A stretch of 64,000 nt of DNA from contig NZ_CP126093.1 in the NCBI RefSeq assembly GCF_030123065.1, positions 1,120,001 through 1,184,000 of the forward strand. Direction: 5' to 3'. The stretch is from Neobacillus sp. DY30. Its GTDB lineage: Bacteria > Bacillota > Bacilli > Bacillales > Cytobacillaceae. The position numbers were made by a program, and so were the translations under genes. The notes under the pieces were generated by a model. That model was given only the letters and a program-made list of their open reading frames with translations, was not told where the DNA came from and did not search any database. Shown piece after piece: positions 1 to 8,331 of this stretch. Numbering within the stretch: the first letter of the stretch is position 1; the number at the start of each line of letters is the position of its first letter.

Positions 1-258
1 ACTGTATTGCCAAAGGGTGAAACCATTATCTTTATCCGAAATATCATTGGTAATATACAAATTCAAATACCTTATGAAATAGAAGTAAGTGTTCATCATT
101 CGTCTGTTATTGGTGACACAACCGTTTTTGAAAATCACCAGCCCCAGGTTTTTAACCAAGCCTTCCACCTAAAGACAGCAGGCTATGATCAGGCAGAGCA
201 AAAGGTGAAAATCTTTACCTCCTTATTGGTGGGCAATCTCGAGGTGGGCCGGATATGA
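1..258 (+). CDS. liaF: LiaF C-terminal part (partial, cut by window start)
   Basis: The frame is open from base 1 and ends at a TGA that overlaps the ATG of the next gene, so about 85 C-terminal residues of a longer protein are present. The segment is rich in beta-strand-like alternation (GETIIFIRNIIGNIQIQIPY, then VSVHHSSVIGDTTVF), as expected for the cytoplasmic C-terminal domain of LiaF. LiaF proteins are membrane inhibitors of the LiaS kinase in the envelope-stress response. The identification rests mostly on the LiaS and LiaR genes that follow in the same operon. The N-terminal membrane part lies outside the window, so the true start cannot be seen. Confidence 0.8.
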   Translation, partial: TVLPKGETIIFIRNIIGNIQIQIPYEIEVSVHHSSVIGDTTVFENHQPQVFNQAFHLKTAGYDQAEQKVKIFTSLLVGNLEVGRI

Positions 259-1307
259 GTACGATAAAAAGGCAGGTTGTTTGGAATATCACTTCTTCTG
301 TCATAATTGCTCTCGTTGTTGCGGCAACCTTTATCATTGTTTTTCCGATTTCAGATTGGTCTGAACTATGGAATCGATATTTTATGGATATCCCATTTGT
401 AATATTTATTCCAGCGTTCAGTATTGCCCTAGGTATCCTTTTGGGCATAATTTCCGGTATGTTCTGGAGAAGACAGTTTCAGGCTGTTGAGCATTCATTG
501 CACTATTTAGAGCAGGGGAAACCATTAGGTACTGAGGAGAAGCAAACTATTTCAGAAATGCAAAGTATATTGGAACAAATTGATAGGATTGGCAGGCAAA
601 TGTCGGAACAAGCCAAGCTTTCACAACGATTGGCTACAGAAAAGGTTGAAGATCAGGAAGCAAGGATTCAAGAAATAATTGAACAAGAACGAAATCGTCT
701 CGCCCGTGAATTACATGATTCTGTCAGTCAGCAATTATTTGCTGCTTCAATGATGATGTCGGCCATTAATACAACCAGACAAGATGCCAACGAAGAGGAT
801 AGGGAAGCAAAGCAGTTGAAAATGGTGGAGGAAATGATTCATCAGTCTCAACTTGAAATGCGTGCCCTGCTTCTTCATTTGCGTCCAGTTGCGTTAAAAA
901 ATAAGACACTACAAGAAGGAATTGAAGAGTTATTAATCGAATTATCACAGAAAGTAACAATGGAAATTAAGTGGAAGGTGGAAGCCTTTCCACTTGATAA
1001 AGGAATTGAAGATCATCTTTTCCGTATTCTCCAAGAGTCTGTCTCGAACACGCTTCGGCATTCAAAGGCGAACAAACTAGAAGTTTTATTGATTAAAAGG
1101 GATGACCTAGTCATTTTAAGAATTGTCGATGACGGGATTGGTTTTGAAGTCGAAAACATGAAAGCTGGATCATATGGGATGCAGAATATGCATGAGAGGG
1201 CACTTGAAGTTGGAGGTACGTTAAAGGTAATCAGCGTGAAGAGTAAAGGTACAAGGCTGGAAGTGAAGGTACCGGTTATATCAAATGGAGATGATATAAA
1301 TGATTAG
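255..1307 (+). CDS. liaS: LiaS-type sensor histidine kinase
   Basis: A 350-residue kinase of the NarL/NarX-like (HisKA_3) type. Two hydrophobic segments lie near residues 13-35 and 48-70 with a very short extracytoplasmic link, the intramembrane-sensing layout known for LiaS. The phospho-acceptor is H154 in RELHDSVSQ, and a HATPase domain follows with an N-box ([12 protein letters not shown]) and DDGIGF. The start overlaps the liaF stop (ATGA) and the end overlaps liaR by 8 bases, so the three are translationally coupled. In Bacillaceae this kinase responds to lipid II-binding antibiotics and other envelope damage; that role is taken from the family, not read here. Confidence 0.9.
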   Translation: MSTIKRQVVWNITSSVIIALVVAATFIIVFPISDWSELWNRYFMDIPFVIFIPAFSIALGILLGIISGMFWRRQFQAVEHSLHYLEQGKPLGTEEKQTISEMQSILEQIDRIGRQMSEQAKLSQRLATEKVEDQEARIQEIIEQERNRLARELHDSVSQQLFAASMMMSAINTTRQDANEEDREAKQLKMVEEMIHQSQLEMRALLLHLRPVALKNKTLQEGIEELLIELSQKVTMEIKWKVEAFPLDKGIEDHLFRILQESVSNTLRHSKANKLEVLLIKRDDLVILRIVDDGIGFEVENMKAGSYGMQNMHERALEVGGTLKVISVKSKGTRLEVKVPVISNGDDIND

Positions 1308-1932
1308 AGTTGTATTTGTTGATGATCATGAGATGGTGAGAATTGGAGTTTCTGCTTATTTATCGGCACAGCCAGACATTGAAGTCGTAGGTGAAGCAGC
1401 TGACGGTAAAAGGGGCGTGGAACTGGCACTAGACCTGAAACCTGATATTATATTAATGGATTTGGTCATGAAGGAAATGGACGGAATTGAAGCGACCAGA
1501 CAAATTATTGAAAAATGGCCCGAGGCAAAAGTTATCATTGTCACTAGCTTTTTGGACGATGAAAAGGTGTATCCCGCACTAGAAGCTGGTGCTACAAGTT
1601 ATATGTTAAAAACGTCAAAAGCAGATGAAATTGCCAATGCCGTTCGAGCTACATACCATGGACAGTCCGTTCTTGAGCCAGAAGTAACTGGAAAAATGAT
1701 GGTTAAAATGCGCCAAAAACAGCGACAACTCCCACACGAAGAACTCACCAGCCGCGAAATGGAAATATTAATGTTAATGGCAGAAGGGAAAACCAACCAG
1801 GACATAGCTGATGAATTATATATAGCACTAAAAACAGTAAAAACCCACGTCAGTAACATCCTAAGCAAACTAAATGTCCAAGACCGAACACAAGCCGTCA
1901 TCTACGCATTCAAACACGCATTAATTAAATAA
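1300..1932 (+). CDS. liaR: LiaR-type response regulator (LuxR/NarL family)
   Basis: A 210-residue regulator. The receiver domain has the acidic pair near residue 8, the phospho-acceptor D54 in ILMDLVM and a conserved lysine further on. The C-terminal LuxR-type helix-turn-helix (residues about 145-205) contains [20 protein letters not shown] and [13 protein letters not shown]. It overlaps the kinase gene and is the last gene before a strong terminator, so it closes a liaF-liaS-liaR unit. Family knowledge: phosphorylated LiaR activates a small envelope-protection regulon including its own operon. No LiaR target promoter is visible, because the operon promoter lies upstream of the window. Confidence 0.92.
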   Translation: MIRVVFVDDHEMVRIGVSAYLSAQPDIEVVGEAADGKRGVELALDLKPDIILMDLVMKEMDGIEATRQIIEKWPEAKVIIVTSFLDDEKVYPALEAGATSYMLKTSKADEIANAVRATYHGQSVLEPEVTGKMMVKMRQKQRQLPHEELTSREMEILMLMAEGKTNQDIADELYIALKTVKTHVSNILSKLNVQDRTQAVIYAFKHALIK

Positions 1933-1939
1933 CGTTATA

Positions 1940-1966
1940 AAAAGGACCGAAAGAAGGTCCTTTTTC
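1940..1966 (+). terminator. Rho-independent terminator of liaFSR
   Basis: Stem AAAAGGACC / GGTCCTTTTT with a 7-base loop, starting 8 bases after the liaR stop and running into a T tract. Confidence 0.9.
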
Positions 1967-1975
1967 TATTGCAAT

Positions 1976-2075
1976 GGCTGTGTTAAGGGAAATTTTGATT
2001 TTAGCACTCTGTTGATTTGCCCGGAGCGCAAATCAACAGAGACTAATATAACACAGCCTGTTGAAAAATTTCCCT
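1976..2075. repeat. Interlocked inverted-repeat element
   Basis: Three sets of perfect inverted repeats lie within 100 bases. Arm A is GGCTGTGTTA (1976-1985) with its complement at 2049-2058. A central 14-base stem (2007-2020 / 2028-2041) has a 7-base loop. Arm B is AGGGAAATTTT (1986-1996) with its complement at 2065-2075, outside arm A, so A and B are interlocked and not simply nested. There is no T tract and no ORF. This resembles a small palindromic mobile or repetitive element (MITE-like or REP-like) more than a terminator. Copies elsewhere in the genome would be needed to prove mobility. Confidence 0.6.
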
Positions 2076-2138
2076 ACTAATCTTAGAACTTGTCTCATAG
2101 CTTATTAAAAGCGAGATTGTTTTAAAGGGGAGTTCGGA

Positions 2139-3467
2139 ATGGCGATATTTTACAAAGGAATTTTATTTTTAGCCCTATCCGCTTTTCTAGGAGAAGGTGT
2201 AGAGTTCTTAGTTAATTTAATTCTAGCAAAAGAATTGGGCAAGCATGGATTAGGTTTATATATGTCCATACTTCCATCTATTTATCTGTTAGTCCTGTTA
2301 TCCAGTTTTGAACTGCCGGTGTCAATATCAAAGTTTGTTGCTGAAAAAGAGGAGAAGTTTCATCGAAATATTCTGTATCATGCAATTACAATTACAATTA
2401 TCTTCACCTGTATCCTGTTGGTGTTTGCTATGGCCCTCATTCCATTCATTTCAGTTTTTAATGGATACCACCCATATACACGATGGCTGATTATTTTGCT
2501 AGTTCCTGTCATTTCTTTTACTTCTGTGGCCCGGGGCTACTTTATGGGCAGACATCACATGGGGAAGATCGCCATTGCCAATTTCATAAGAAAGTCTATC
2601 CAGCTAGTGTTGTTATTTGCATTATTTCGTTTTTTTCAATTTGACTCTGAAGCCTCGGTACTTATCGCCATTGCCTCATTTATCGGCAGTGAAATTGCGG
2701 TATTTCTTTACTTATGTTACATGTTAATCATTCAATTTCAGCAGCTGAAACGGATGCCCTTTTCTAACTTAAATAGGAAGGCAGTCCGGAAAAATCTAAT
2801 GGCTGTCTCGGTTCCAACAACAGGGTTACGTCTATTCTCAGCATTAACAGGGGCGATACAACCCTTTTTGATCAAGGCAGCATTGGTCAAATCCGGACTT
2901 TCTGAAACCATTGCTACCGAGCATTTTGGCATGCTAATGGGGGTTGCTGTTTCAATTGGATTTTTCCCGGCATTTATTGCTCATTCTTTAATGACAGTGT
3001 TAATTCCAGCTGTTTCGAAAACTTACTCCATGAGAGATTACTCGACACTGCAAAAAATGCTTACACAAGTAATGACGCTTACCTTCCTTTATGGGGTTCC
3101 AGCGGTAGTCATTTTCTATCTTTTTGCCCAGCCGCTTACATCGATTTTCTTTACTTCATCAACTGCAGCTGTTTACTTACAGATGCTGTGGCCATTCTTT
3201 TTATTTCACTTTTTTGTCATGCCAATGCAGGCATTTTTAATCGGTTTAGGACTTATCAAGGAAACGTTTATACATGCAATTTGGTCGACGATTGTCTCTT
3301 TTGCTATTATTATTCTTCTTGCCTCACGTCCCGAATGGAGGATGGATGGCGTGATTATTGCGATGAATACAGGATCAGTCTTATTGGCGCTCATGCACTA
3401 CTTAAGTATTTGCAAAAAAATTGGCGTCTCCATTTTTATGAAGGGGCTTATTGAAAAAAATAATTAA
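2139..3467 (+). CDS. Oligosaccharide/lipid flippase, MOP superfamily (SpoVB/MurJ-like)
   Basis: A 442-residue, very hydrophobic protein with about 12-14 predicted membrane helices and no large soluble domain. The N-terminus (FLALSAFLGEGVEFLVNLIL) and repeated short charged loops resemble the polysaccharide-biosynthesis / MATE-like flippases that include SpoVB and MurJ. It is shorter than SpoVB (about 518 residues). The start has a good site (AAAGGGGAG). It stands alone between the repeat element and an ECF sigma gene. The likely job is translocating a lipid-linked saccharide across the membrane; substrate and sporulation role are not determinable from sequence. Confidence 0.75.
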   Translation: MAIFYKGILFLALSAFLGEGVEFLVNLILAKELGKHGLGLYMSILPSIYLLVLLSSFELPVSISKFVAEKEEKFHRNILYHAITITIIFTCILLVFAMALIPFISVFNGYHPYTRWLIILLVPVISFTSVARGYFMGRHHMGKIAIANFIRKSIQLVLLFALFRFFQFDSEASVLIAIASFIGSEIAVFLYLCYMLIIQFQQLKRMPFSNLNRKAVRKNLMAVSVPTTGLRLFSALTGAIQPFLIKAALVKSGLSETIATEHFGMLMGVAVSIGFFPAFIAHSLMTVLIPAVSKTYSMRDYSTLQKMLTQVMTLTFLYGVPAVVIFYLFAQPLTSIFFTSSTAAVYLQMLWPFFLFHFFVMPMQAFLIGLGLIKETFIHAIWSTIVSFAIIILLASRPEWRMDGVIIAMNTGSVLLALMHYLSICKKIGVSIFMKGLIEKNN

Positions 3468-3551
3468 GAAATCTAATGAAGGTGTAGGGGGTTAGTCCGT
3501 TTATTCCGTCTATTAATATAAGATGTGCTAATAGGAAAGAGGGTTTTATAA

Positions 3552-4070
3552 ATGCGGGATAGATTGACTGATTCCTTTGAATCGATGGTAAAAGAACATG
3601 GGAAAGCCATTTTTAACTATATTTTTTCGCTAGTGAGACAAAAGGAACTTACAGAGGACTTATACCAAGAGGTTTTGATTTCCGCCTACATGGCGTTTCA
3701 TACAGTTAAAGAACCGTCCAGACTAAGGGGCTGGCTGTTTACGATTGCGAGAAATAAGTGCCGGGATTATTGGAGGAAGGAAAATAAAACAAAGCAGTTT
3801 TGGAAGGAAGAGGTGTATTCTTATTCTGCTGCAGCAGAAGCCCCGCCGCTTCCAGAAGAAGAGGTTTTACATAAAGATTCAGCTGCAAAAATGACTGAAA
3901 GTGTCAAGGCGCTTCCAGAGATTTATCAGTCTGCTATTTTTCTATATTATTACAAAGACCTTACATTAAATGAGATATCAAAAAGAACAAACATCCCAAT
4001 ATCAACCGTTAAAACTAGAATGAAAAGGGGGAAAGAGCACCTTAAACCAAAGCTCAAATCCTTCGCATAA
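3552..4070 (+). CDS. ECF-type RNA polymerase sigma factor
   Basis: A 172-residue sigma-70 family protein. Region 2 (residues about 15-80) includes LTEDLYQEV and RLRGWLFTIARNKCRDYWR, the core- and -10-binding part. Region 4 (about 115-168) includes LPEIYQSAIFLYYYKDLTLN and ISTVKTRMKRGK, the -35-binding helix-turn-helix. The length fits extracytoplasmic-function sigma factors. No anti-sigma gene follows: a terminator and a convergent gene lie immediately downstream, which is unusual for ECF sigmas, so control must be elsewhere or by another mechanism. The start codon is preceded by GGAAAGAGGG. Confidence 0.85.
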   Translation: MRDRLTDSFESMVKEHGKAIFNYIFSLVRQKELTEDLYQEVLISAYMAFHTVKEPSRLRGWLFTIARNKCRDYWRKENKTKQFWKEEVYSYSAAAEAPPLPEEEVLHKDSAAKMTESVKALPEIYQSAIFLYYYKDLTLNEISKRTNIPISTVKTRMKRGKEHLKPKLKSFA

Positions 4071-4074
4071 GAAA

Positions 4075-4098
4075 AAGCCGGGAGAGAACTCCCGGCTT
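4075..4098. terminator. Bidirectional terminator between sigma gene and BI-1 gene
   Basis: A 10-bp perfect stem AAGCCGGGAG / CTCCCGGCTT with an AGAA loop, 4 bases after the sigma stop and 6 bases beyond the stop of the convergent gene. Confidence 0.92.
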
Positions 4099-4104
4099 CT
4101 ATTT

Positions 4105-4740
4105 TCAGTCCTTAGATGAAAGAATTCCAAAGATTCGCAAGATACTTACGAAAAGATTAATAAAGTCCAGGTATAAGTTTAAGGCCATTAAAGGAACTTC
4201 TTCAGCACTTACACCATAATGCTTCATACGGTTAAAATCAAACAATACATATCCACTAAAAACCAATACACCTATGAAAGAGAATGCAAGCATACCAGTT
4301 GAACTTAGCGGCATGAAAATATTAAAAATAGAAATGGCTACTAAAGCTAGTAATGCTGCTAATAGGAATCCGCCTAAAAAGGAGAAGTTCCGTTTAGATA
4401 CTGTTGCATAAATGGCTATACCCGTAAAAACGATTGTAGTGCTTCCAAAAGCCATCAAAACCACATTTGCTCCAGCCGTCATGGCATAATACGAAACAAT
4501 CGGGTATAACGTAATCCCGGATATAAATGTGAAGACATAAAGGAAGGTATATGATATGGCCTTTTTACGTCTAAAGAAAAAGGCAATCATCAACAAAACG
4601 AATTCAAGAATCGCTAATGGTAAAAATAATGCCGGCGGCACAAAGGTTCCTGCCATTGTTCCAACAAAGGCGATGGCTAACGAAAGTGCAAAAGTCCTAA
4701 TGACGGATGGCAAAAATTCAGTAGATGTTTGTGTATACAA
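4105..4740 (-). CDS. BAX inhibitor-1 / YccA family membrane protein (YetJ-like)
   Basis: A 211-residue protein with seven predicted membrane helices. The C-terminal part holds the acidic residues expected for the BI-1 pore: LFDFNRM near residue 168 and LNLYLDFINLFVSILRIFG near the end. The family includes B. subtilis YetJ, a pH-sensitive calcium leak channel in which a pair of aspartates senses pH, and both candidate aspartates are present. It is monocistronic, with its terminator shared with the convergent sigma gene. The ATG follows a GAGGTG site. Its physiological partner is unknown. Confidence 0.85.
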   Translation of the reverse strand: MYTQTSTEFLPSVIRTFALSLAIAFVGTMAGTFVPPALFLPLAILEFVLLMIAFFFRRKKAISYTFLYVFTFISGITLYPIVSYYAMTAGANVVLMAFGSTTIVFTGIAIYATVSKRNFSFLGGFLLAALLALVAISIFNIFMPLSSTGMLAFSFIGVLVFSGYVLFDFNRMKHYGVSAEEVPLMALNLYLDFINLFVSILRIFGILSSKD

Positions 4741-4802
4741 TTTTCTTCACCTCGAAAATAGTTTATATCTTGAATATACGAAGAAAAGGTCAAGATGTTT
4801 CA

Positions 4803-5177
4803 TTATCTAGAAAAATCTTTTTCTGCTTTTAATAAATCTCGTATTTCTGCTAGAAGTTCTTCTTTCTTATCAATTTCAACCACTACCTTAACTTCCTCTT
4901 CCTTCTTTTTAAAACGAGAAAGGAATTTTATAAACATAAAGATAGAAAAAGCTATGATTAAGAAATCAATAATTGATTGTAGAAATACCCCATATCTTAC
5001 TTCTCCAAACGCTAGATCCGCGACACTAACCCTGCCAACGAGCATGGCCACAATTGGCATAATAATATCTGCAACAAGTGAGGAAACGATCTTCCCGAAT
5101 GCTCCGCCAATCACTACCCCGACAGCGAGATCAATCACATTCCCTCTCATGGCAAACTTTTTAAACTCATTTAACAT
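4803..5177 (-). CDS. mscL: Large-conductance mechanosensitive channel MscL
   Basis: A 124-residue protein beginning [20 protein letters not shown], a typical MscL N-terminus, with TM1 ([20 protein letters not shown]), a periplasmic-type loop, TM2 ([19 protein letters not shown]) and a charged C-terminal helix. I place the start at the ATG at 5177 rather than 24 bases upstream, because a GGAGG lies 8 bases before it and the longer form adds residues not seen in the family. MscL opens under membrane tension and releases solutes during osmotic downshock. It forms its own unit just upstream of the BI-1 gene on the same strand. Confidence 0.95.
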   Translation of the reverse strand: MLNEFKKFAMRGNVIDLAVGVVIGGAFGKIVSSLVADIIMPIVAMLVGRVSVADLAFGEVRYGVFLQSIIDFLIIAFSIFMFIKFLSRFKKKEEEVKVVVEIDKKEELLAEIRDLLKAEKDFSR

Positions 5178-5213
5178 AATTAAAACCTCCAAAGTTCTCA
5201 TCTAATCAACAAA

Positions 5214-5240
5214 GAGCAGCTTCATATTCAGAAGCTGCTC
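5214..5240 (-). terminator. Terminator of the aminopeptidase gene
   Basis: A 10-bp stem GAGCAGCTTC / GAAGCTGCTC with a 7-base loop, just past the stop of the minus-strand aminopeptidase gene. On the minus strand it is followed by TTTGTTGATT. Confidence 0.8.
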
Positions 5241-5254
5241 CTATTATTATATCA

Positions 5255-6487
5255 TTAAAATGCCCAATTGCCTTTTCTAAATACCGGTTCTCTTGTTCCA
5301 TCAGCTTTAATGCCATCAATGTCCATGTCTTCCGAGCCAATCATGAAATCAACATGTGTAATACTGTCATTAAGACCATTTTCTTTTAGTTCTTCAGAAG
5401 ACATTTTCTTACCGCCTTCAATACAGAAAGCATAAGCGCTTCCGATTGCTAAGTGGTTTGAAGCATTTTCATCAAACAAAGTATTGTAAAAAAGAACATT
5501 CGATTGTGAAATTGGTGAATTGAAAGGAACTAGTGCGACTTCACCAAGATAATGTGAGCCTTCATCTGTTTCAACTAAGCGCTTTAGGAATTCTTCGCCT
5601 TCTTCAGCTTTATAATCAACAATTCTTCCGTTTTCAAAGGTAACGGAGAAACGGTCGATAATATTGCCACCATAACTTAATGGTTTTGTGCTTGCAACGG
5701 TACCATTTACACCATCACGATGAGGAACGGTGAAGACTTCTTCCGTTGGCATATTCGCCATAAATTCAAAACCCTTTTCATTTATACTGCCAGCCCCAAC
5801 CCAAAGATGGTTATGAGGAAGTTCGATGGTTAAATCTGTTCCTGGTGCAGTATAGTGAAGTTTTTGGTAGCGTTTTTCATTTAAATAGTTAACTTTTTCA
5901 TGTAAAGTTTCATCGTGCTTCTTCCAAGCTTCTACAGGATTTTCAGTATCGACTCGAACAGCTTTGAAGATGGCGTCCCAAAGTAATGAAACTTGTTGAT
6001 CACGTGGTGCATCTGGGAATACCTTTGCTGCCCAATCAGGGGATGGAGCTGCAATGACTGTCCAGCTTACTTTATCTGATTGTGCTGCTTGACGGTATTT
6101 TGCCAGTGCCGTTCCAGCCGCCTTTTGGAAGTTAGAAATACGTTCTGGATTAACTCCTTTTAATAAATCAGGGCTAGACGAGACAATAGCCATAAAAGCT
6201 GCACCTTGGTCAACAAAGTCTTCCATTTCCTTTGCGCGCCAAACTGGATATGTAGTAAAAGCATCATCTGGTGCTAATTCATATTTAGTTCTAGAAATCA
6301 CATCGTCAGTCCAGTTAACTACCACGTTAACTGCACCTGCTGTATAGGCGTTTTTCACAACAAGACGGACAAATTCAGCTGCGTCTATGGTCGTATTTAT
6401 CACCAAAGTTTGACCTTTTTGAATATTAACACCAACCTTCACGGCTAGCTCTGCATATTTCTCAAGGTTTCTTTGAAATTCACTCAT
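5255..6487 (-). CDS. ampS: Aminopeptidase, M29 family (AmpS/AmpT type)
   Basis: A 410-residue cytoplasmic metallopeptidase of family M29 length. Characteristic segments include FMANMPTEEVFTVPHRDGV (metal-binding glutamates and histidine in the second half), SHYLGEVALVPFNSPISQS and HVDFMIGSEDMDIDG at the C-terminal end. M29 enzymes are Co/Zn-dependent aminopeptidases that remove N-terminal residues from short peptides. The ATG is preceded by AAGGAGC with good spacing. Monocistronic, with its own terminator. The physiological role is probably general peptide turnover. Confidence 0.92.
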   Translation of the reverse strand: MSEFQRNLEKYAELAVKVGVNIQKGQTLVINTTIDAAEFVRLVVKNAYTAGAVNVVVNWTDDVISRTKYELAPDDAFTTYPVWRAKEMEDFVDQGAAFMAIVSSSPDLLKGVNPERISNFQKAAGTALAKYRQAAQSDKVSWTVIAAPSPDWAAKVFPDAPRDQQVSLLWDAIFKAVRVDTENPVEAWKKHDETLHEKVNYLNEKRYQKLHYTAPGTDLTIELPHNHLWVGAGSINEKGFEFMANMPTEEVFTVPHRDGVNGTVASTKPLSYGGNIIDRFSVTFENGRIVDYKAEEGEEFLKRLVETDEGSHYLGEVALVPFNSPISQSNVLFYNTLFDENASNHLAIGSAYAFCIEGGKKMSSEELKENGLNDSITHVDFMIGSEDMDIDGIKADGTREPVFRKGNWAF

Positions 6488-6614
6488 AATTTAGCTCCTT
6501 TTTTTCAGAATCTTCCTTTTTCATTTTAGACCTTTTAATGTCAAAAAGAAACTGATAACAGTTTAAGTTCTACACTATAAAATTGGGAAAAAAAATCAGC
6601 AGGGACGTGAATCT

Positions 6615-6731
6615 CTACTGTAATTTGCTTCCATATACTTTTATATTAAAATAAACACCTGCAGAAAAAAGTACAACGAAAGTAATAATTCCAGATAATG
6701 ATGTAGGGGACATAAATTGGGACAATTCCAT
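6615..6731 (-). CDS. Small single-span membrane protein, 38 aa
   Basis: Too short for usual ORF calling, but the ATG at 6731 has a strong AAGGAGGG site about 9 bases upstream. The peptide begins MELSQFMSPTSLSG, then has one hydrophobic helix (IITFVVLFSAGVYF), then a basic end NIKVYGSKLQ. The layout suggests an inner-membrane micropeptide with one span. I do not recognise a family. It sits in the 359-base gap between the aminopeptidase and the MFS gene; the rest of the gap shows nothing clear. It resembles in size and layout another peptide at 12641-12760. Confidence 0.6.
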   Translation of the reverse strand: MELSQFMSPTSLSGIITFVVLFSAGVYFNIKVYGSKLQ

Positions 6732-6835
6732 CAATACCACCCTCCTTATAGTAGAAAACGTTTACAGACTAATTATAATTGTAAACCACTAAAATGTGAA
6801 CATTTTAGCACAATTTATTGAAGGTTTATTACATT

Positions 6836-6858
6836 AAAAAAGGATCCTAATTAGGACC
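6836..6858 (-). terminator. Terminator of the MFS gene
   Basis: On the minus strand the stem GG-TCCT / AGGA-TCC has loop AATT and one bulged T, followed by six T. It overlaps the stop codon of the MFS gene. Confidence 0.6.
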
Positions 6859-8118
6859 CAGTGCCGTTTTCTTTTCAAAAGAATGAAACATAAGCCAATA
6901 TAATCCTGCGCTTGCAAGTGCAAGAAGGCATAATACGAAAAATGTCCACTCATACCCAATCAAAACCGTCAATGGAATGGATAACGGAGCGATGGTACGG
7001 CTGATGGTGAATCGTAAGCTGGCCGCAGCAAAATATTGGCCTCTCATATGCTCAGGTGCGAGCTTCGAAACAAAGCTTTGTTGAATTCCCGCTCCCATTA
7101 ACTCTGCAAAGGTAAAGACCGCCATCGCGATAATAAATCCCCATATCCAGTGAGTTTGACTAAATAGCACAATCGAAATCGCATAAATAACGGAAGAAAA
7201 CACAAATACATTTCTCTCTTTGTATCTACTCATCCATTTTGTAACTACAACCGTTAATAAAGCAACAAGAAAACCATTCTCAGCGAGCACTATCCCAAAG
7301 GCCTGCTCACCCTTAACGGAAAATGACCAGTCTCCTAGTGAAAAAAGAGTTTGAAGATCAATTACATCTTTCATATAAACAGGAAATAATAAATCCAATT
7401 GCATAAAAGTTTGCCCAGCTAAGACACCCGCAATAATAAAAATCAGGAAGGTTTTATCATTTATGATTAAGGTGTAATCTTTCAGTTGATTTTGTAAGAA
7501 ATCGTACCATTTACCTTTTGCTACCATGGCGGCGAATTTTTGTATTGGTGCCGTTTCCCTTGTCCATTTTGCTAAGATTAAGCCTAGTAACATACAAATA
7601 AGACCAGCAAATAGTAACGTTTCAAAACGATAATTCACATAAAAAATTGCCCCTAAAATAGGACCAATTACTACTGCAATATTAATGGAAGTGTAGAAAA
7701 TTGCAAATACATTGCTTCTATCTTTCTCATCAACGACATCTGCCACCATTGCTTGACTGGCCGGCCAATAAAATGAACCAAATACCCCGGCAATTGCGAA
7801 GGAAGTGAATCCCAGCCAAGGAGATTCAAGCCACGGAGAACTTGCTGCAGCAAAAACTATAAACGAGAGTCCTTGTCCAATGGCAGAGAGAACCATCATT
7901 CGTTTTCGCCCAAAACGGTCAGCACAATATCCGCCCATTAGGTTCGCTATGACAGAGAAAATTTGTGAAAAAACCAATAATAAACCAGCCTTGCTTTTAC
8001 CGAATTCCTCTGCGAAATAAATCGTCAGGAAAGGAAAGAACATCCAAAATGTAATGTTCATCATCGCTTCACTAAATAAGCGAACCTTCAAATTCGGATC
8101 CCAATCTCTAATCCTCAT
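6847..8118 (-). CDS. MFS transporter
   Basis: A 423-residue major facilitator with about 12 membrane helices in two halves joined by a central cytoplasmic loop near residue 200. The loop between helices 2 and 3 has the MFS signature GGYCADRFGRKRMM. I take the ATG at 8118 (protein starts MRIRDWDPN) because the extra upstream residues are charged and poorly supported; the site there is a weak GGGGG. The LFSEAMMNITFWMFFPFLTI opening is seen in Bacillus drug-efflux-like MFS proteins. The substrate is unknown; multidrug efflux is a guess. Confidence 0.8.
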   Translation of the reverse strand: MRIRDWDPNLKVRLFSEAMMNITFWMFFPFLTIYFAEEFGKSKAGLLLVFSQIFSVIANLMGGYCADRFGRKRMMVLSAIGQGLSFIVFAAASSPWLESPWLGFTSFAIAGVFGSFYWPASQAMVADVVDEKDRSNVFAIFYTSINIAVVIGPILGAIFYVNYRFETLLFAGLICMLLGLILAKWTRETAPIQKFAAMVAKGKWYDFLQNQLKDYTLIINDKTFLIFIIAGVLAGQTFMQLDLLFPVYMKDVIDLQTLFSLGDWSFSVKGEQAFGIVLAENGFLVALLTVVVTKWMSRYKERNVFVFSSVIYAISIVLFSQTHWIWGFIIAMAVFTFAELMGAGIQQSFVSKLAPEHMRGQYFAAASLRFTISRTIAPLSIPLTVLIGYEWTFFVLCLLALASAGLYWLMFHSFEKKTALGPN

Positions 8119-8331
8119 GTTGTACCCCCGAAGCAAATATGTATGATAGCGCTTTTTTATCATACTATCCTAAATCAGATAAAAACAAGAAAAAAAGATT
8201 GGTATAAATGAATGTACCTACATGTTTTTAGTCCTAATCTTTAAAAGCTTGATGTAAGCAATGCTATTCTGTAATTCAAGTAATAATATGCTATATTATT
8301 ATCTAATGGTTTACCGAAAGGATGTTTAAAA

